From the NCBI GenBank assembly GCA_945641355.1, contig CALZEQ010000013.1, positions 1-64,000 of the forward strand: 64,000 nucleotides of DNA, given 5' to 3'. Below the pieces are notes generated by a model that was not told the origin of the DNA, made no database searches, and was given only the letters and a program-made list of their open reading frames with translations. Shown here in pieces: positions 48,688 through 59,205 of this stretch (position 1 is its first letter; every line of letters begins with the position of its first letter). Position numbers and translations under genes: made by a program. The DNA is from an uncultured Mediterranea sp. (GTDB lineage: Bacteria; Bacteroidota; Bacteroidia; Bacteroidales; Bacteroidaceae).

Positions 48688-49926
48688 ATGAATGTAAGAA
48701 AACTGTTTGTCGTAGGATGCGTCGCTTTCTGTACGCTGACGACCCAAGCCCAAATCTATTTTGGAAGTAAGAAGGTAGTACCCGACTCCATATTCAACTC
48801 GCTGGCACAGACTCCGCCGATGGGTTGGAACAGTTGGAACAAGTTCGGCTGCAACGTCAGCGAGAAGCTGCTGATGGAGATGGCCGATGCCATGGTGGCC
48901 AGCGGCATGAAGGAGGCCGGCTACGAATACATCGTGATTGACGACTGCTGGCAGGTGGGACGTGACGAAGAGGGAAACATACAGGTGGATGCGGAACGCT
49001 TCCCCAACGGCATGAAGGCACTGGCCGACTATATCCATGCGAAGGGACTGAAAATGGGCATCTACTCGTGTGCCGGCTCGGAAACGTGCCAGGGACGACC
49101 CGGCAGCCGTGGGTATCAGTTTCAGGATGCCCGGCAATATGCCGCCTGGGGCGTGGACTACCTGAAGTACGACTGGTGCAGCAACGAAGGACAGAAGGCG
49201 GAAGCGGCCTACCGGACCATGAGCGATGCACTGAAAGCGTGTGGCAGACCCATCGTCTTCAGCATCTGCGAGTGGGGCGAAAACGAACCCTGGAAGTGGG
49301 GCAAGGGCATCGGGCACCTGTGGCGCGTGACAGCCGATATACGCGACTGCTACGACTGCCTCTTCGACTGGGGAGGCGTGGGCGTAGTGAACATCATCGA
49401 CCGCATGGCCGACCTCTATCCGTATGCCGGACCCGGACACTGGAACGATGCCGAAATGCTGGAAGTGGGCAACGGAGGCATGACCTACGACGAGTATGTG
49501 ACGCACTTCTCCATGTGGTGTATGCTGGCCGCACCGCTGATGAGCGGCAACGACCTGCGCAAGATGGACGACGAGACACTGCGCATCCTGACCAACAAGG
49601 AGGTGATAGCTGTAGACCAAGACCCCAAGGGCGAACAGGCACGCCGATGGATGGACATGGGCGAAAAGGAGATATGGGTCAAGCCGCTGGCCGGGGGAGA
49701 GGTGGCCGTCTGCTTCATGAACCGTACGGAGCAGGTGTGGCACCTGGACCACAACTGGCAGGGACAGGCCGTCTACTTTGCCGAGGGATTCAACCCCTTC
49801 CGCAAGGAGTATACCGTGCGCAACCTGTGGCTGCATAAGGAGATAGGTACCACCAAACAGCATACCCGAGCCGACATCCCGCCGCACGGCGTACTGATGG
49901 TTCGGCTGAAGGAAAAGGGAAAATGA
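48688..49926 (+). CDS. GH27 family glycosidase (alpha-galactosidase or beta-L-arabinopyranosidase)
   Basis: TPPMGWNSWNKFGC, YEYIVIDDCWQ, GIYSCAGSETCQGRPGS, DYLKYDWCSNEG, GHWNDAEMLEVGN. Confidence 0.93.
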   Translation: MNVRKLFVVGCVAFCTLTTQAQIYFGSKKVVPDSIFNSLAQTPPMGWNSWNKFGCNVSEKLLMEMADAMVASGMKEAGYEYIVIDDCWQVGRDEEGNIQVDAERFPNGMKALADYIHAKGLKMGIYSCAGSETCQGRPGSRGYQFQDARQYAAWGVDYLKYDWCSNEGQKAEAAYRTMSDALKACGRPIVFSICEWGENEPWKWGKGIGHLWRVTADIRDCYDCLFDWGGVGVVNIIDRMADLYPYAGPGHWNDAEMLEVGNGGMTYDEYVTHFSMWCMLAAPLMSGNDLRKMDDETLRILTNKEVIAVDQDPKGEQARRWMDMGEKEIWVKPLAGGEVAVCFMNRTEQVWHLDHNWQGQAVYFAEGFNPFRKEYTVRNLWLHKEIGTTKQHTRADIPPHGVLMVRLKEKGK

Positions 49927-50005
49927 GACATCTTTTGTCTTTATTCTTTATAGTGTGAAGGAAAAAGGCTATATTTGCCACACGTGAACAATCAATGATA
50001 AAAAA

Positions 50006-52915
50006 TTGCGTATGAACTATATTGGAATAGTAGTGGCGGGATTGCTGATGGCACTGCCTGCTACAGCTCAACAGAAGAAGATAACTGGCGTGGAACCCAT
50101 CCGGGTGGAATCGCCCGTGGGCACTGTGCCCCGACTGCCTTACCAGGTATGGGTGACGTACAGCGACGGCACCCGCGAGTACCGCCAGACGCGCTGGAGC
50201 AACGCGGCACTGGCTACCGAACAGCAGCAGGCCGACGAACGGCTCTACCCCGCCGGAAAGGAGTACCGGATAGAGGGATGGGTGACGGGCGACAACACCA
50301 CCAACGCCGGATACCCCATCACGGCACAGGTGACGGTGACCGACCGTGCCTACGACGTACCGGCCGCACAGACGGTGGCCGAACCGCTGCCGCTGGACTG
50401 CGTGACCCTGGAGGGTGACAACCGACTGACGGCCAACCGCGAACTGGCCATCCGCACCATACTGAGCTGGGACGTCAGCCAGCAACTTTACAACTATCGC
50501 GATACCTACGGACTGCCTACCGAGGGCTATACGGTGAGCGATGGATGGGACTCGCCCACCACCAAGCTGAAGGGACACGGCTCGGGGCACTACATGTCGG
50601 CCCTGGCCTTTGCCCTGGCCAGTGCCACGGACGAGGGGCAGAAGGAGGCCTTGCGCCAGCGTATCAGGCGCATGGTGGACGAGCTGCGTGCGTGCCAGGA
50701 ACGCACCTTCGTGTGGAACGACTCGCTGGGACGCTACTGGGAGGCGCGCGACTTCGCCCCCGAGGAGGAGCTGCGCACCATGAAGGGTACCTGGGAAGCT
50801 TTTGACGGCCACAAGAAGGAGTGGAGCAAGTACGGCTACGGCTACCTGAACGCCATACCCGCCCACCATGCAGCCCTGATAGAGATGTACCGGGGCTACA
50901 ACAACGAGCAGTGGGTGTGGGCTCCCTACTACTCCATACACAAGCAGCTGGCGGGGCTGATAGACATTGCCACCTACATGGACGAGCCCGAGGTGGCAGC
51001 CAAGGCGCTGCTGACGGCCAAGGATATGGGCCTGTGGATATGGAACCGAATGCACTACCGCACCTACGTGCAGACGGAGGGCACACGCGAGGAACGACGG
51101 GCCCGACCCGGCAACCGCTACGAGATGTGGAACATGTACATTGCCGGCGAGGACGGCGGTACGGGCGAGTCGCTGGCACGACTGGCGGAGATGGTGAGCG
51201 ACCCCACGGAGAAGGCCCGTCTGCTGGAGGCTTCGAACTTCTTTGACAGTCCCGCCTTCTACGAACCGCTGGCGCGAAACATTGACGACATACGCACCCG
51301 CCACGCCAACCAGCACATACCGAAGATAACGAGTGCCCTGCGCAGCTACCGCGGACACGGAAAGGACTGCTACTACAACCTGGCACTGAACTTCTGGAAC
51401 CTGGTGCAGGGACGCTATGCCTACGCCACGGGCGGAGTGGGCAACGGAGAGATGTTCCGACAGCCCTATACGCAGATGCTGAGCATGAACAACAACGTGA
51501 CAGCCGACCGACAGCGCAACCTGCGCCCCAACCCGGACATCAACGAGACCTGCTGCGCCTACAACCTGGCCAAGCTGACCAAGGACCTGAACTGCTTTGA
51601 CCCCGACGACGCACGCTACATGGACTACTACGAGCGGGTGCTCTACAACCAGATAGTGGGCTCGCTGCACCATACGCACTACCTCACCACCTATCAGTAT
51701 GCCGTGGGCATGAATGCCTGCAAGCCGTGGGGCAACGAGACACCGCAAAGCACCTGCTGCGGCGGCACGGGCTCGGAGAACCACGTGAAGTATCAGGAGG
51801 CTGCCTACTTCGTGAACGAGCAGACAATGTGGGTGGGGCTCTATCTGCCCTCTACTGCCCGCTGGAAGCAGAAGGGGGTGACGCTGAAGCAGGAGTGCCT
51901 GTGGCCGGCGGAGAGGTCGGTCATCAGCGTGACCGAGGGCAAGGCCCGCTTCGAGCTGAAGCTGCGTGTACCCTATTGGGCTACCGAGGGATTTGAGGTG
52001 CGGCTGAACGGCAAGCGGCTGAAGGCCGACTGCCATCCGTGCAGCTACGTGAGCACCGGCCTGCGCACCTGGAAGCGCGGCGACCGGGTGGAGGTGGTGA
52101 TGCCCTTCGGCAAGCACATCAACTACGGACCGGACAAGATGGAGACGGCGGCCACGGGCATCAACCGCACCAACGTGCACTTCGTACCCATGTGGACGGG
52201 CACGCTGATGTACGGTCCGCTGGCTATGGCTTCGGCGGACATTCACGACTGGGACCAGGCCACCGTGGACATCGACACCCGTCTGGACAGCATCTGCCTG
52301 AACGGACCGACGGACGAAAAGGGCACGGACGGAAACCTCTACAGCCTGACGTTGCAGGGCAGAACCTTCCTGCCCGACTATTACCACACCGACCACGCCA
52401 CGCACTACCTGCGCATCAACCAGCCCGATGCACCCGCTCCGGCCGAGGATGCCCGCCAGGCGGAGAAAAATGCCAAGCTGACGCTGGACGAGGCTCTGCA
52501 GACGGCACGCGACCGGCGGAAGGTGCAGGAGCAATGGCTGGCACTGGAGGTGAAGGTGCCCGACCATGCACCCTGGGCGCCGCACGGATATGCTCGGCTG
52601 ATGGAGCAGCTGCAGCGGGTAGAGGGTGTGCTGCAGGCGAAGGCATCGGCATTGCCGGTGGACGAGCTGAGCGCACTGGCTTCGGCCTTGAATGCGGCCA
52701 TCAACACGATGCGACCGGGCAACCTGCCGGAGCTGGAGGACCTGGACGGGCTGCTGGCACTGTTGCAACGGGCCAAGGCCGTAGACGCGCCCTCCGGCTC
52801 GATGGAGAAGGCCATTGAGTTTGCCGAGATGGTGGTGAAGTATGTGGCCGACGGCAGCGGCACCATGGATATGATAGTCAAGGCGCAGGAGCGTCTGGAG
52901 GGATTGTTGAACTAA
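50006..52915 (+). CDS. DUF1680 family glycosidase (GH127/GH146-like putative beta-L-arabinofuranosidase), multidomain
   Basis: PDINETCCAYNLAKL and PQSTCCGGTGSENHVKY retain the Glu/Cys/Cys-Cys pattern; YYSIHKQLAGLID; C-terminal extension. Confidence 0.9.
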   Translation: MRMNYIGIVVAGLLMALPATAQQKKITGVEPIRVESPVGTVPRLPYQVWVTYSDGTREYRQTRWSNAALATEQQQADERLYPAGKEYRIEGWVTGDNTTNAGYPITAQVTVTDRAYDVPAAQTVAEPLPLDCVTLEGDNRLTANRELAIRTILSWDVSQQLYNYRDTYGLPTEGYTVSDGWDSPTTKLKGHGSGHYMSALAFALASATDEGQKEALRQRIRRMVDELRACQERTFVWNDSLGRYWEARDFAPEEELRTMKGTWEAFDGHKKEWSKYGYGYLNAIPAHHAALIEMYRGYNNEQWVWAPYYSIHKQLAGLIDIATYMDEPEVAAKALLTAKDMGLWIWNRMHYRTYVQTEGTREERRARPGNRYEMWNMYIAGEDGGTGESLARLAEMVSDPTEKARLLEASNFFDSPAFYEPLARNIDDIRTRHANQHIPKITSALRSYRGHGKDCYYNLALNFWNLVQGRYAYATGGVGNGEMFRQPYTQMLSMNNNVTADRQRNLRPNPDINETCCAYNLAKLTKDLNCFDPDDARYMDYYERVLYNQIVGSLHHTHYLTTYQYAVGMNACKPWGNETPQSTCCGGTGSENHVKYQEAAYFVNEQTMWVGLYLPSTARWKQKGVTLKQECLWPAERSVISVTEGKARFELKLRVPYWATEGFEVRLNGKRLKADCHPCSYVSTGLRTWKRGDRVEVVMPFGKHINYGPDKMETAATGINRTNVHFVPMWTGTLMYGPLAMASADIHDWDQATVDIDTRLDSICLNGPTDEKGTDGNLYSLTLQGRTFLPDYYHTDHATHYLRINQPDAPAPAEDARQAEKNAKLTLDEALQTARDRRKVQEQWLALEVKVPDHAPWAPHGYARLMEQLQRVEGVLQAKASALPVDELSALASALNAAINTMRPGNLPELEDLDGLLALLQRAKAVDAPSGSMEKAIEFAEMVVKYVADGSGTMDMIVKAQERLEGLLN

Positions 52916-52936
52916 CGGACGGGGGGAACGGGTATC

Positions 52937-55900
52937 GTGAGACGTAGCTGGTACATCTGTCTGATAGGAATCCTGGGCCTGCTCGGCGCACAGCCGCACC
53001 CGATGCGGGCGGATGTGCGCACCGAGACGTTCCGCTTCCGCCACTTCAAGATAGCCGACGGACTGGCCTCGAACACCGTCCGCGCCATTGCGCAAGACCG
53101 CTACGGATTCATCTGGTTTGGTACGGACGAGGGGCTGAACCGCTACGACGGCATCGAGGTGAAAACGTACGAACCCCATGCGCAGGATGTGCAGGAGTTC
53201 ATCTCGACCCTCTACGCCGCCGACGACTGCCTCTGGATAGGTACGGGCGGGGGGCTCTGGAGGCTGGAGTATGCAGCCGATACGCTGGAGCAGTTCCGGC
53301 TGGCGGCTGTGGACGGCACGGAGATTACCGCCCGGGTGAACCACCTGACAGCCGACAAGGAGGGACGGCTGTGGATAACGACCGACGGACAGGGACTCTT
53401 CAACTACGACCCCGAACAGCAGTTGCTGCAGCACTACCCGATGGCGGAGACGGGCGGCATCGTGTCGAGCATCTACGTGGACCAGGAGAACCAGGTGTGG
53501 CTGATGGCGGGCGTGTCGGCCTTCCCCATCTACAGACAAAACAAGGCTACGGGACACTTCGAACCCTTCGTGCAACGATACCTGGACGGCAACCCCGATG
53601 AGGGGGCGATAGCCCTGTGGATGACGGAGGACGGCGACGGAAACCTCTGGGTGGCCACGTGGGAGAGCGGACTGCTGAAGATGGACCGGCGGAGCGGACT
53701 GACCACCGTATGCTGCCATCCGCGTGACGGAGCGGGGGCCACGCACATACACTCCATCGCGGCCTACAGGCAGGGCGAACTGATGGTGGGGTCGGACGAC
53801 GGACTGCTGCTGCTGGACACACGTACCGGGGCGGCACGCCTGCTGACGGAGGACGATGCCGACCCCTATGCACTCTCCAACCGATTCGTATACCCCGTGC
53901 TGCAGGACCACGAGGGCGGCGTGTGGGTAGGTACCTTCTATGGGGGAGTGAACTACCTGTCGCCCGGAGCGGGACAGTTTGAATGGTACCGCCCGGTGCC
54001 CGACGGCAGCGGCGTGAGCGGAGCGGTGATCAGCGGATTCTGTGAGGATAACGACGGGAACATCTGGATTGCCTCGGACGACGGGGGGCTGAACCGATTC
54101 GCACCGCACGACCGACGCTTCACCCACTACCTGCCGGACAAACGGAACCCGGCGGGAAGCCTCTCCTTTGCCAACGTACACGCACTCTGCATGGACGGAG
54201 ACAACTTGTGGATAGGCACCTACACCGGAGGCGTGAATGTGCTGCATCTGCCTACGGGACGATTCCGACACTACCAGTGCAACCCCGCGGACGACACCAC
54301 ACTGGATAGCAGCAGCTCGTATGCCATACTGCGCGACAGCCGGGGCTACATCTGGGTGGCCACGATGGTGGGCATCTGCCTGTATGACCGGAAGAACGAC
54401 TGCTTCAAGCGGCTGAAGCGGCTGGACGTGAATACGGTGGATATGGATGAGGACCATGAGGGCAACATCTGGTTTGCCACCTCGGGACAGGGACTGTACC
54501 GCTACCGACCCTATACAGGGGAATGGACGCACTATCTGCCTCCCGCCGAAGGCTCTGAACCGGGCAGCGGACAGGTGAACTGTACGCTGGTGGACCACGA
54601 GGGACGGGTGTGGGCCGCTACGCAGGACGGACTGCTGTGCTACAATGAGCAGACCGACCGATTTGAACGCCACGAACCCGAACTGCCCAGCCGGCAGATT
54701 TACTGCATCCTGGAGGAACAGAACGTGCTGTGGCTCACAACCAAAAGGGGACTGGTAAGATACCTGCCCAACGAGGGAATGACGCAAACCTATACGTACA
54801 GCGACGGGCTGCAGAGCGACCAGTTCCTGAGCAACTCGGGACTGGTGGCACGCGACGGCAAGATTTACCTGGGCTCGGCCAACGGATTCAATGCCTTCTA
54901 CCCCTATATGCTGCGCAACAATACGTCGGTGCCGCCCGTGGTGCTGACGCGACTGGAGGTGGCAAACCGCCCCATCACGGCACGCTCGCCGCTGCTGGGC
55001 GGCGCACTCAACCTGAAGAAACGGCTGGAACTGAGCTACCGCGACAACGTGCTGACGCTGCAGTTTGCCGCACTGAGCTACTGCGCCTCCAGGCACAACC
55101 GATATGCGTACAAGCTGGAGGGATTTGACCGCGACTGGACACCCGTCTCCCCGCAATACCGGGCTACCTACACCAACCTGCCGCCCGGCACGTACACCTT
55201 CCGCGTGCGCGGCTGCAACAACGACGGCGTGTGGAACGTGGAGGGGGCGCGGCTGCAGCTGGTTGTCCATCCGCCTTTCTACTGGAATACACCGGCCAAG
55301 CTGCTCTACCTGCTGCTGACGGGGGTGTGTATCGCCCTGCTGATACGCACCCTGCTGCGCCGCGCGGAGAAGAAGCACGAGGAGGAGATCCTGCGGCTGA
55401 ACGCGGACAAGGAGAAGGAGGTACACGAGGCGAAAATCAAGTTCTTCACCATGATAGCCCACGAGATACGCACGCCGGTATCGCTCATCATCGGCCCGCT
55501 GGAGAAGCTGCTGCGTACCCCCATTCCCGACCCGCTGCGCGACGACCTGGACATCATCGACCGCAACAGCCAGCGGCTGCTCTACCTGGTGAACCAGCTG
55601 CTGGACTTCCGCAAGGTGGAGCAGGCCAGTATGCAGATGCGATACAGCCGGCAGGAAATACGCCCCCTGCTGCAGGCGGTGTGCGACCGCTTCCGCCCTT
55701 CATTGACGCAGCATGGCATCCGGCTGGAGACGGAGTACCCCGAAGCGGGGTTCTGTGCCATGGTGGATAGTGAGGCGGTGACCAAGGTGGTGAGCAACCT
55801 GCTGACCAATGCAGGCAAGTACGCGCGCGACTGGGTGCGGGTATCCTGCCGGGTATGCCCGGCAGAGGGCAGCTTCACCATCAGTGTGGCCGACAATGGC

Positions 55901-56947
55901 ATCGGCATCAGTCCCGATGAGCAGCAGAAGATTTTCCACCCCTTCTATCAGGCTGTGGACAACAAGCCCGGTACGGGCATCGGCCTGAGCTTGGTGAAGA
56001 GCATCGTTGACCTGCACGGCGGCAGTGTGGAGGTGGAGTCTACGGTAGGGCAGGGCAGTACGTTCTGCATCCAGCTGCCCATTGAGCAGCCTGAAACCGC
56101 CTCGGCGGCACAGGCTCCTGCCATCCGTCCGCCGGAGGACATCCTTCCGGCCTTTCCCACCACGGCTGACCTGACAGATAACAAAGAAATGGTACATCCT
56201 ACGCTGTTGTTGGTGGACGATAATGAAGACTTTCTGCATTTCCTTTCGGATAATTTCTGCGACCGCTACCGCATCCTGACGGCGCACCACGGCGAGGAGG
56301 CACTGCAGCAGCTGGCCGAGAAGGAGGTGGCACTGATTATCAGCGACTGGATGATGCCGGTGATGGACGGTGTGCAGCTCTGCCGGGCGGTACGCTCGCA
56401 ACCGGCCACCAGCCACATCCCCTTTGTGCTGCTCACGGCCAAGACCGACACGGCCTCCAAGGTGGAGGGTATGGACTGCGGTGCCGATGCCTATGTGGAG
56501 AAACCCTTCTCGGTGCAATACTTAGAGTCGTGCATCCGCAATCTGGTGGAGCTGCGCGAGCTGCTGAGGCAGAAGTTCTCGCAAATGCCCATGGTGCCCA
56601 TCAGCACGGTGGCCGCCAACCCCACCGACAGCGACTTCCTGGAGCGCATCAACGAACTGATAGAACAGAACCTGACGAATGCGGACTTCTCGATAGACTT
56701 CCTGGCTGCGGAACTGGGAGTGAGCCGCTCGGGGCTGTTCGGCAAGATAAAGACGCTGACCGGCAATACGCCCGGCGAGCTGATACAGCTGCTCCGCCTG
56801 AAGAAGGCGGCCCGCTTGCTGGCCGAGGGGCAGTACCGGGTAGGGGAGGTGGCCTATATGGTGGGCTTCAGTACGCCATCCTATTTCGCAAAATGTTTTC
56901 AGAAGCAGTTTGGCATGAAGCCGGGCGAGTGGATGGAGGCTCACTGA
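52937..56947 (+). CDS. Hybrid two-component system (HTCS) sensor/regulator: Reg_prop propeller, Y_Y_Y, HisKA, HATPase, REC, AraC-type HTH
   Basis: IAQDRYGFIWFGTDEGLNRYDG repeats; MIAHEIRTPVSLIIGPLEKL; GTGIGLSLVKSIVDLHGG; LLLVDDNEDFLHFL; C-terminal AraC HTH (VGEVAYMVGFSTPSYFAKCFQKQFGMKPGEWM); GTG start. Confidence 0.96.
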   Translation: MRRSWYICLIGILGLLGAQPHPMRADVRTETFRFRHFKIADGLASNTVRAIAQDRYGFIWFGTDEGLNRYDGIEVKTYEPHAQDVQEFISTLYAADDCLWIGTGGGLWRLEYAADTLEQFRLAAVDGTEITARVNHLTADKEGRLWITTDGQGLFNYDPEQQLLQHYPMAETGGIVSSIYVDQENQVWLMAGVSAFPIYRQNKATGHFEPFVQRYLDGNPDEGAIALWMTEDGDGNLWVATWESGLLKMDRRSGLTTVCCHPRDGAGATHIHSIAAYRQGELMVGSDDGLLLLDTRTGAARLLTEDDADPYALSNRFVYPVLQDHEGGVWVGTFYGGVNYLSPGAGQFEWYRPVPDGSGVSGAVISGFCEDNDGNIWIASDDGGLNRFAPHDRRFTHYLPDKRNPAGSLSFANVHALCMDGDNLWIGTYTGGVNVLHLPTGRFRHYQCNPADDTTLDSSSSYAILRDSRGYIWVATMVGICLYDRKNDCFKRLKRLDVNTVDMDEDHEGNIWFATSGQGLYRYRPYTGEWTHYLPPAEGSEPGSGQVNCTLVDHEGRVWAATQDGLLCYNEQTDRFERHEPELPSRQIYCILEEQNVLWLTTKRGLVRYLPNEGMTQTYTYSDGLQSDQFLSNSGLVARDGKIYLGSANGFNAFYPYMLRNNTSVPPVVLTRLEVANRPITARSPLLGGALNLKKRLELSYRDNVLTLQFAALSYCASRHNRYAYKLEGFDRDWTPVSPQYRATYTNLPPGTYTFRVRGCNNDGVWNVEGARLQLVVHPPFYWNTPAKLLYLLLTGVCIALLIRTLLRRAEKKHEEEILRLNADKEKEVHEAKIKFFTMIAHEIRTPVSLIIGPLEKLLRTPIPDPLRDDLDIIDRNSQRLLYLVNQLLDFRKVEQASMQMRYSRQEIRPLLQAVCDRFRPSLTQHGIRLETEYPEAGFCAMVDSEAVTKVVSNLLTNAGKYARDWVRVSCRVCPAEGSFTISVADNGIGISPDEQQKIFHPFYQAVDNKPGTGIGLSLVKSIVDLHGGSVEVESTVGQGSTFCIQLPIEQPETASAAQAPAIRPPEDILPAFPTTADLTDNKEMVHPTLLLVDDNEDFLHFLSDNFCDRYRILTAHHGEEALQQLAEKEVALIISDWMMPVMDGVQLCRAVRSQPATSHIPFVLLTAKTDTASKVEGMDCGADAYVEKPFSVQYLESCIRNLVELRELLRQKFSQMPMVPISTVAANPTDSDFLERINELIEQNLTNADFSIDFLAAELGVSRSGLFGKIKTLTGNTPGELIQLLRLKKAARLLAEGQYRVGEVAYMVGFSTPSYFAKCFQKQFGMKPGEWMEAH

Positions 56948-56965
56948 CACACACAGCCGTTTTTG

Positions 56966-57592
56966 TCACTTCAGTTGGTGCAAGTATCGTCCAATGATTT
57001 CGGCCGATTCACGCTGCTCTTGCTGCAGCAAGGCCTGTTGCTCGGGATTTCCTTCCAGCAGCTGCATCATCCGCTCTTTGCCTACGAAAAGCGAACGGCC
57101 CGTTGTGAGGTCCAGCTCATAGTACACGCGGGCATTGGTCAGTCCCGCTGCATGGATGGCGTTGCCTACCTCACCGCCTAAGCGGGTGGCATCGGGGGGA
57201 GTGGAGGTGCTGGAAGCAATCTGCCCTACCGGCTGGGCTGCATAGAAGACGTGACCGGCAATGTAAAGAGCCTTGGCGTACCAATGGCCGAAACGGTAGC
57301 GTTTGTAGCGCATCTTGCGGCAGTTTATGTAGAGCACACTGTCTACCTGCACCGCATAGCAACGCGACTTCAGGTAGCGGCTCATCCCCGGATTGTCGGT
57401 GGCCGAGATGCGGTAGTCGTTACCTCCCAGCAGATAAATCTGGTTCTTTGACCGCTTTTCCACCTTCAGGATGCTTACAGTGTCACCGCGTTGCTCCACC
57501 AGGCTCTTCAGGTTGGAGTACATCACCTGTTGCGCACCGGCCGGCACGGCCATCCACACCATCCACATCATCCATAATCCAAACCTTTTCAT
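56966..57592 (-). CDS. DUF6563-like exported hypothetical protein
   Basis: Signal peptide MKRFGLWMMWMVWMAVPAGAQQ; 208-aa intact ORF convergent with the HTCS gene. Confidence 0.6.
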   Translation of the reverse strand: MKRFGLWMMWMVWMAVPAGAQQVMYSNLKSLVEQRGDTVSILKVEKRSKNQIYLLGGNDYRISATDNPGMSRYLKSRCYAVQVDSVLYINCRKMRYKRYRFGHWYAKALYIAGHVFYAAQPVGQIASSTSTPPDATRLGGEVGNAIHAAGLTNARVYYELDLTTGRSLFVGKERMMQLLEGNPEQQALLQQEQRESAEIIGRYLHQLK

Positions 57593-57819
57593 AATCTTTC
57601 CTCCTTATTTAGACTGTCAGTTCTATTTTTCCGCCGAAAGTTACGCTATTCTTGCATCTGGTGCAAATATTTCCTGCAAAAAAACGTTGAGAAGCTTCGT
57701 CCCTCCCCCTCCTTTCCGCTCTCTGGCAGGATGACCCAATCTTTTTTATAGGCCAAACGGACCAACTATAACCTGAAAATTTATAGCTTTGCAGCCTGAA
57801 TGGAACAAGAAGGCAGCGC

Positions 57820-59205
57820 GTGGAAAGAAACAAACTTCATAAAGTGGTGATTTGCGTGGTACTGGTAGTACTGATGCTGCTGGTACTGCGCATGTTACCG
57901 GGTACCCGGATGGGCGACTGTACGTTGCGTAGAGTCGATATACTGAGTGACCTGCGCCTCCCTTCGGCTGCCCTTCCTGCCGATACCGATACCCTTCCGT
58001 TGCCTCCTCCACCGCCTGCTCCCAGACCCGCCTTTGCAGATACCTGTCCCACCGGTATGGCCTGCATTGAGGAGTATGCCGACTCTACCGACCGGGGTAT
58101 GGCACCTTTCTATCGTGCGTTGGACGAACGGGTGCATCGCCCGCGCCCTGTCCGTATCGCCTATTTCGGCGACTCCTTCATCGAAGCGGATATCCTGACC
58201 GCCGACCTCCGCTGCCTGTTGCAGCAACGCTTCGGCGGGCGAGGCGTCGGGTTTGTCACCATCACCTCCATCACCAGTGGCTTCCGCCCTACAGTGCGTC
58301 ACCGCTTTGGTGGCTGGCAGAGCCATTCCATCATGGATACCCTCTACTTCGACCGCAGCAAACAGGGATTGTCGGGGCACTACTTCGTCCCCTCTACCGA
58401 TGCCTATGTCGAACTGAAGGGGCAGACCAAGTATGCCTCGCACCTGGATTCCTGTGACCGGGCCGGCATCTACTTCTTCAACCGGGGAGAGGTAGAGATC
58501 TCTGTTTCCGTCAATCGGGGGCCTGCCCGCACACAACGCTTCCTGCCTACCGGAGAGTTGCAGTCCATGCAGGTGGAGGGACGCATCGGGGAAGTGCGCT
58601 GGCAGGTGAACCGGGCCGACTCGACCCTCTTCTACGGATTGGCGATGGACGACAGTTGCGGCATTGCGGTGGACAACTTCTCGCTGCGTGGCAATTCGGG
58701 GCTCTCCTTGCGCTCGGTACCCATCTGGATGATGCGCGAGTTCAACGAGCAGCGTCCCTACGACCTTATCATCCTTCAATATGGCTTGAACGTGGCGACC
58801 GAGCGGGGCCGCAACTACGATGCGTACGCTGCCGGCATGACGACGGTGCTCAGGCATCTGAAGGAGGCCTTCCCGCAAGCCGGCATCCTGGTGGTCAGCG
58901 TAGGCGACCGCGACTACAAAGACGAGGAGGGCGAACTGCGTACCATGCCCGGCATCAAGCATCTGGTGCGCTATCAGCAACACCTGGCTGCCGAAGAAGG
59001 AGTCGCCTTCTGGAACCTGTTTGAAGCAATGGGTGGCGAGGGCAGCATGGCACGGATGGTAGAGGCTGATCCACCCATGGCCAATCACGACTATACACAC
59101 ATCAACTTCCGGGGCGGAAAGCGGATAGCCGAGTTGCTGTTCGAAGCCCTGATGGAGGGAAAGGCACGCGCAGAGCGGAGGAGGGCGTATGAAGCAGGTG
59201 AATGA
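57820..59205 (+). CDS. SGNH/GDSL-type hydrolase-like protein with N-terminal membrane anchor
   Basis: VRIAYFGDSFIEADILTADLRCLLQQRFGGRGVGFV (GDS), LIILQYGLN, DYTHINFRGGKRIAELL (DxxH). Confidence 0.82.
   Translation: MERNKLHKVVICVVLVVLMLLVLRMLPGTRMGDCTLRRVDILSDLRLPSAALPADTDTLPLPPPPPAPRPAFADTCPTGMACIEEYADSTDRGMAPFYRALDERVHRPRPVRIAYFGDSFIEADILTADLRCLLQQRFGGRGVGFVTITSITSGFRPTVRHRFGGWQSHSIMDTLYFDRSKQGLSGHYFVPSTDAYVELKGQTKYASHLDSCDRAGIYFFNRGEVEISVSVNRGPARTQRFLPTGELQSMQVEGRIGEVRWQVNRADSTLFYGLAMDDSCGIAVDNFSLRGNSGLSLRSVPIWMMREFNEQRPYDLIILQYGLNVATERGRNYDAYAAGMTTVLRHLKEAFPQAGILVVSVGDRDYKDEEGELRTMPGIKHLVRYQQHLAAEEGVAFWNLFEAMGGEGSMARMVEADPPMANHDYTHINFRGGKRIAELLFEALMEGKARAERRRAYEAGE

Noticed and set aside
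49790-55462. 1890-aa minus-strand ORF
   Set aside because: Antisense to the GH27 end, DUF1680 and HTCS genes. It has no recognisable domain and a His/Val/Gln/Leu-rich composition typical of antisense frames under GC-rich codon bias.
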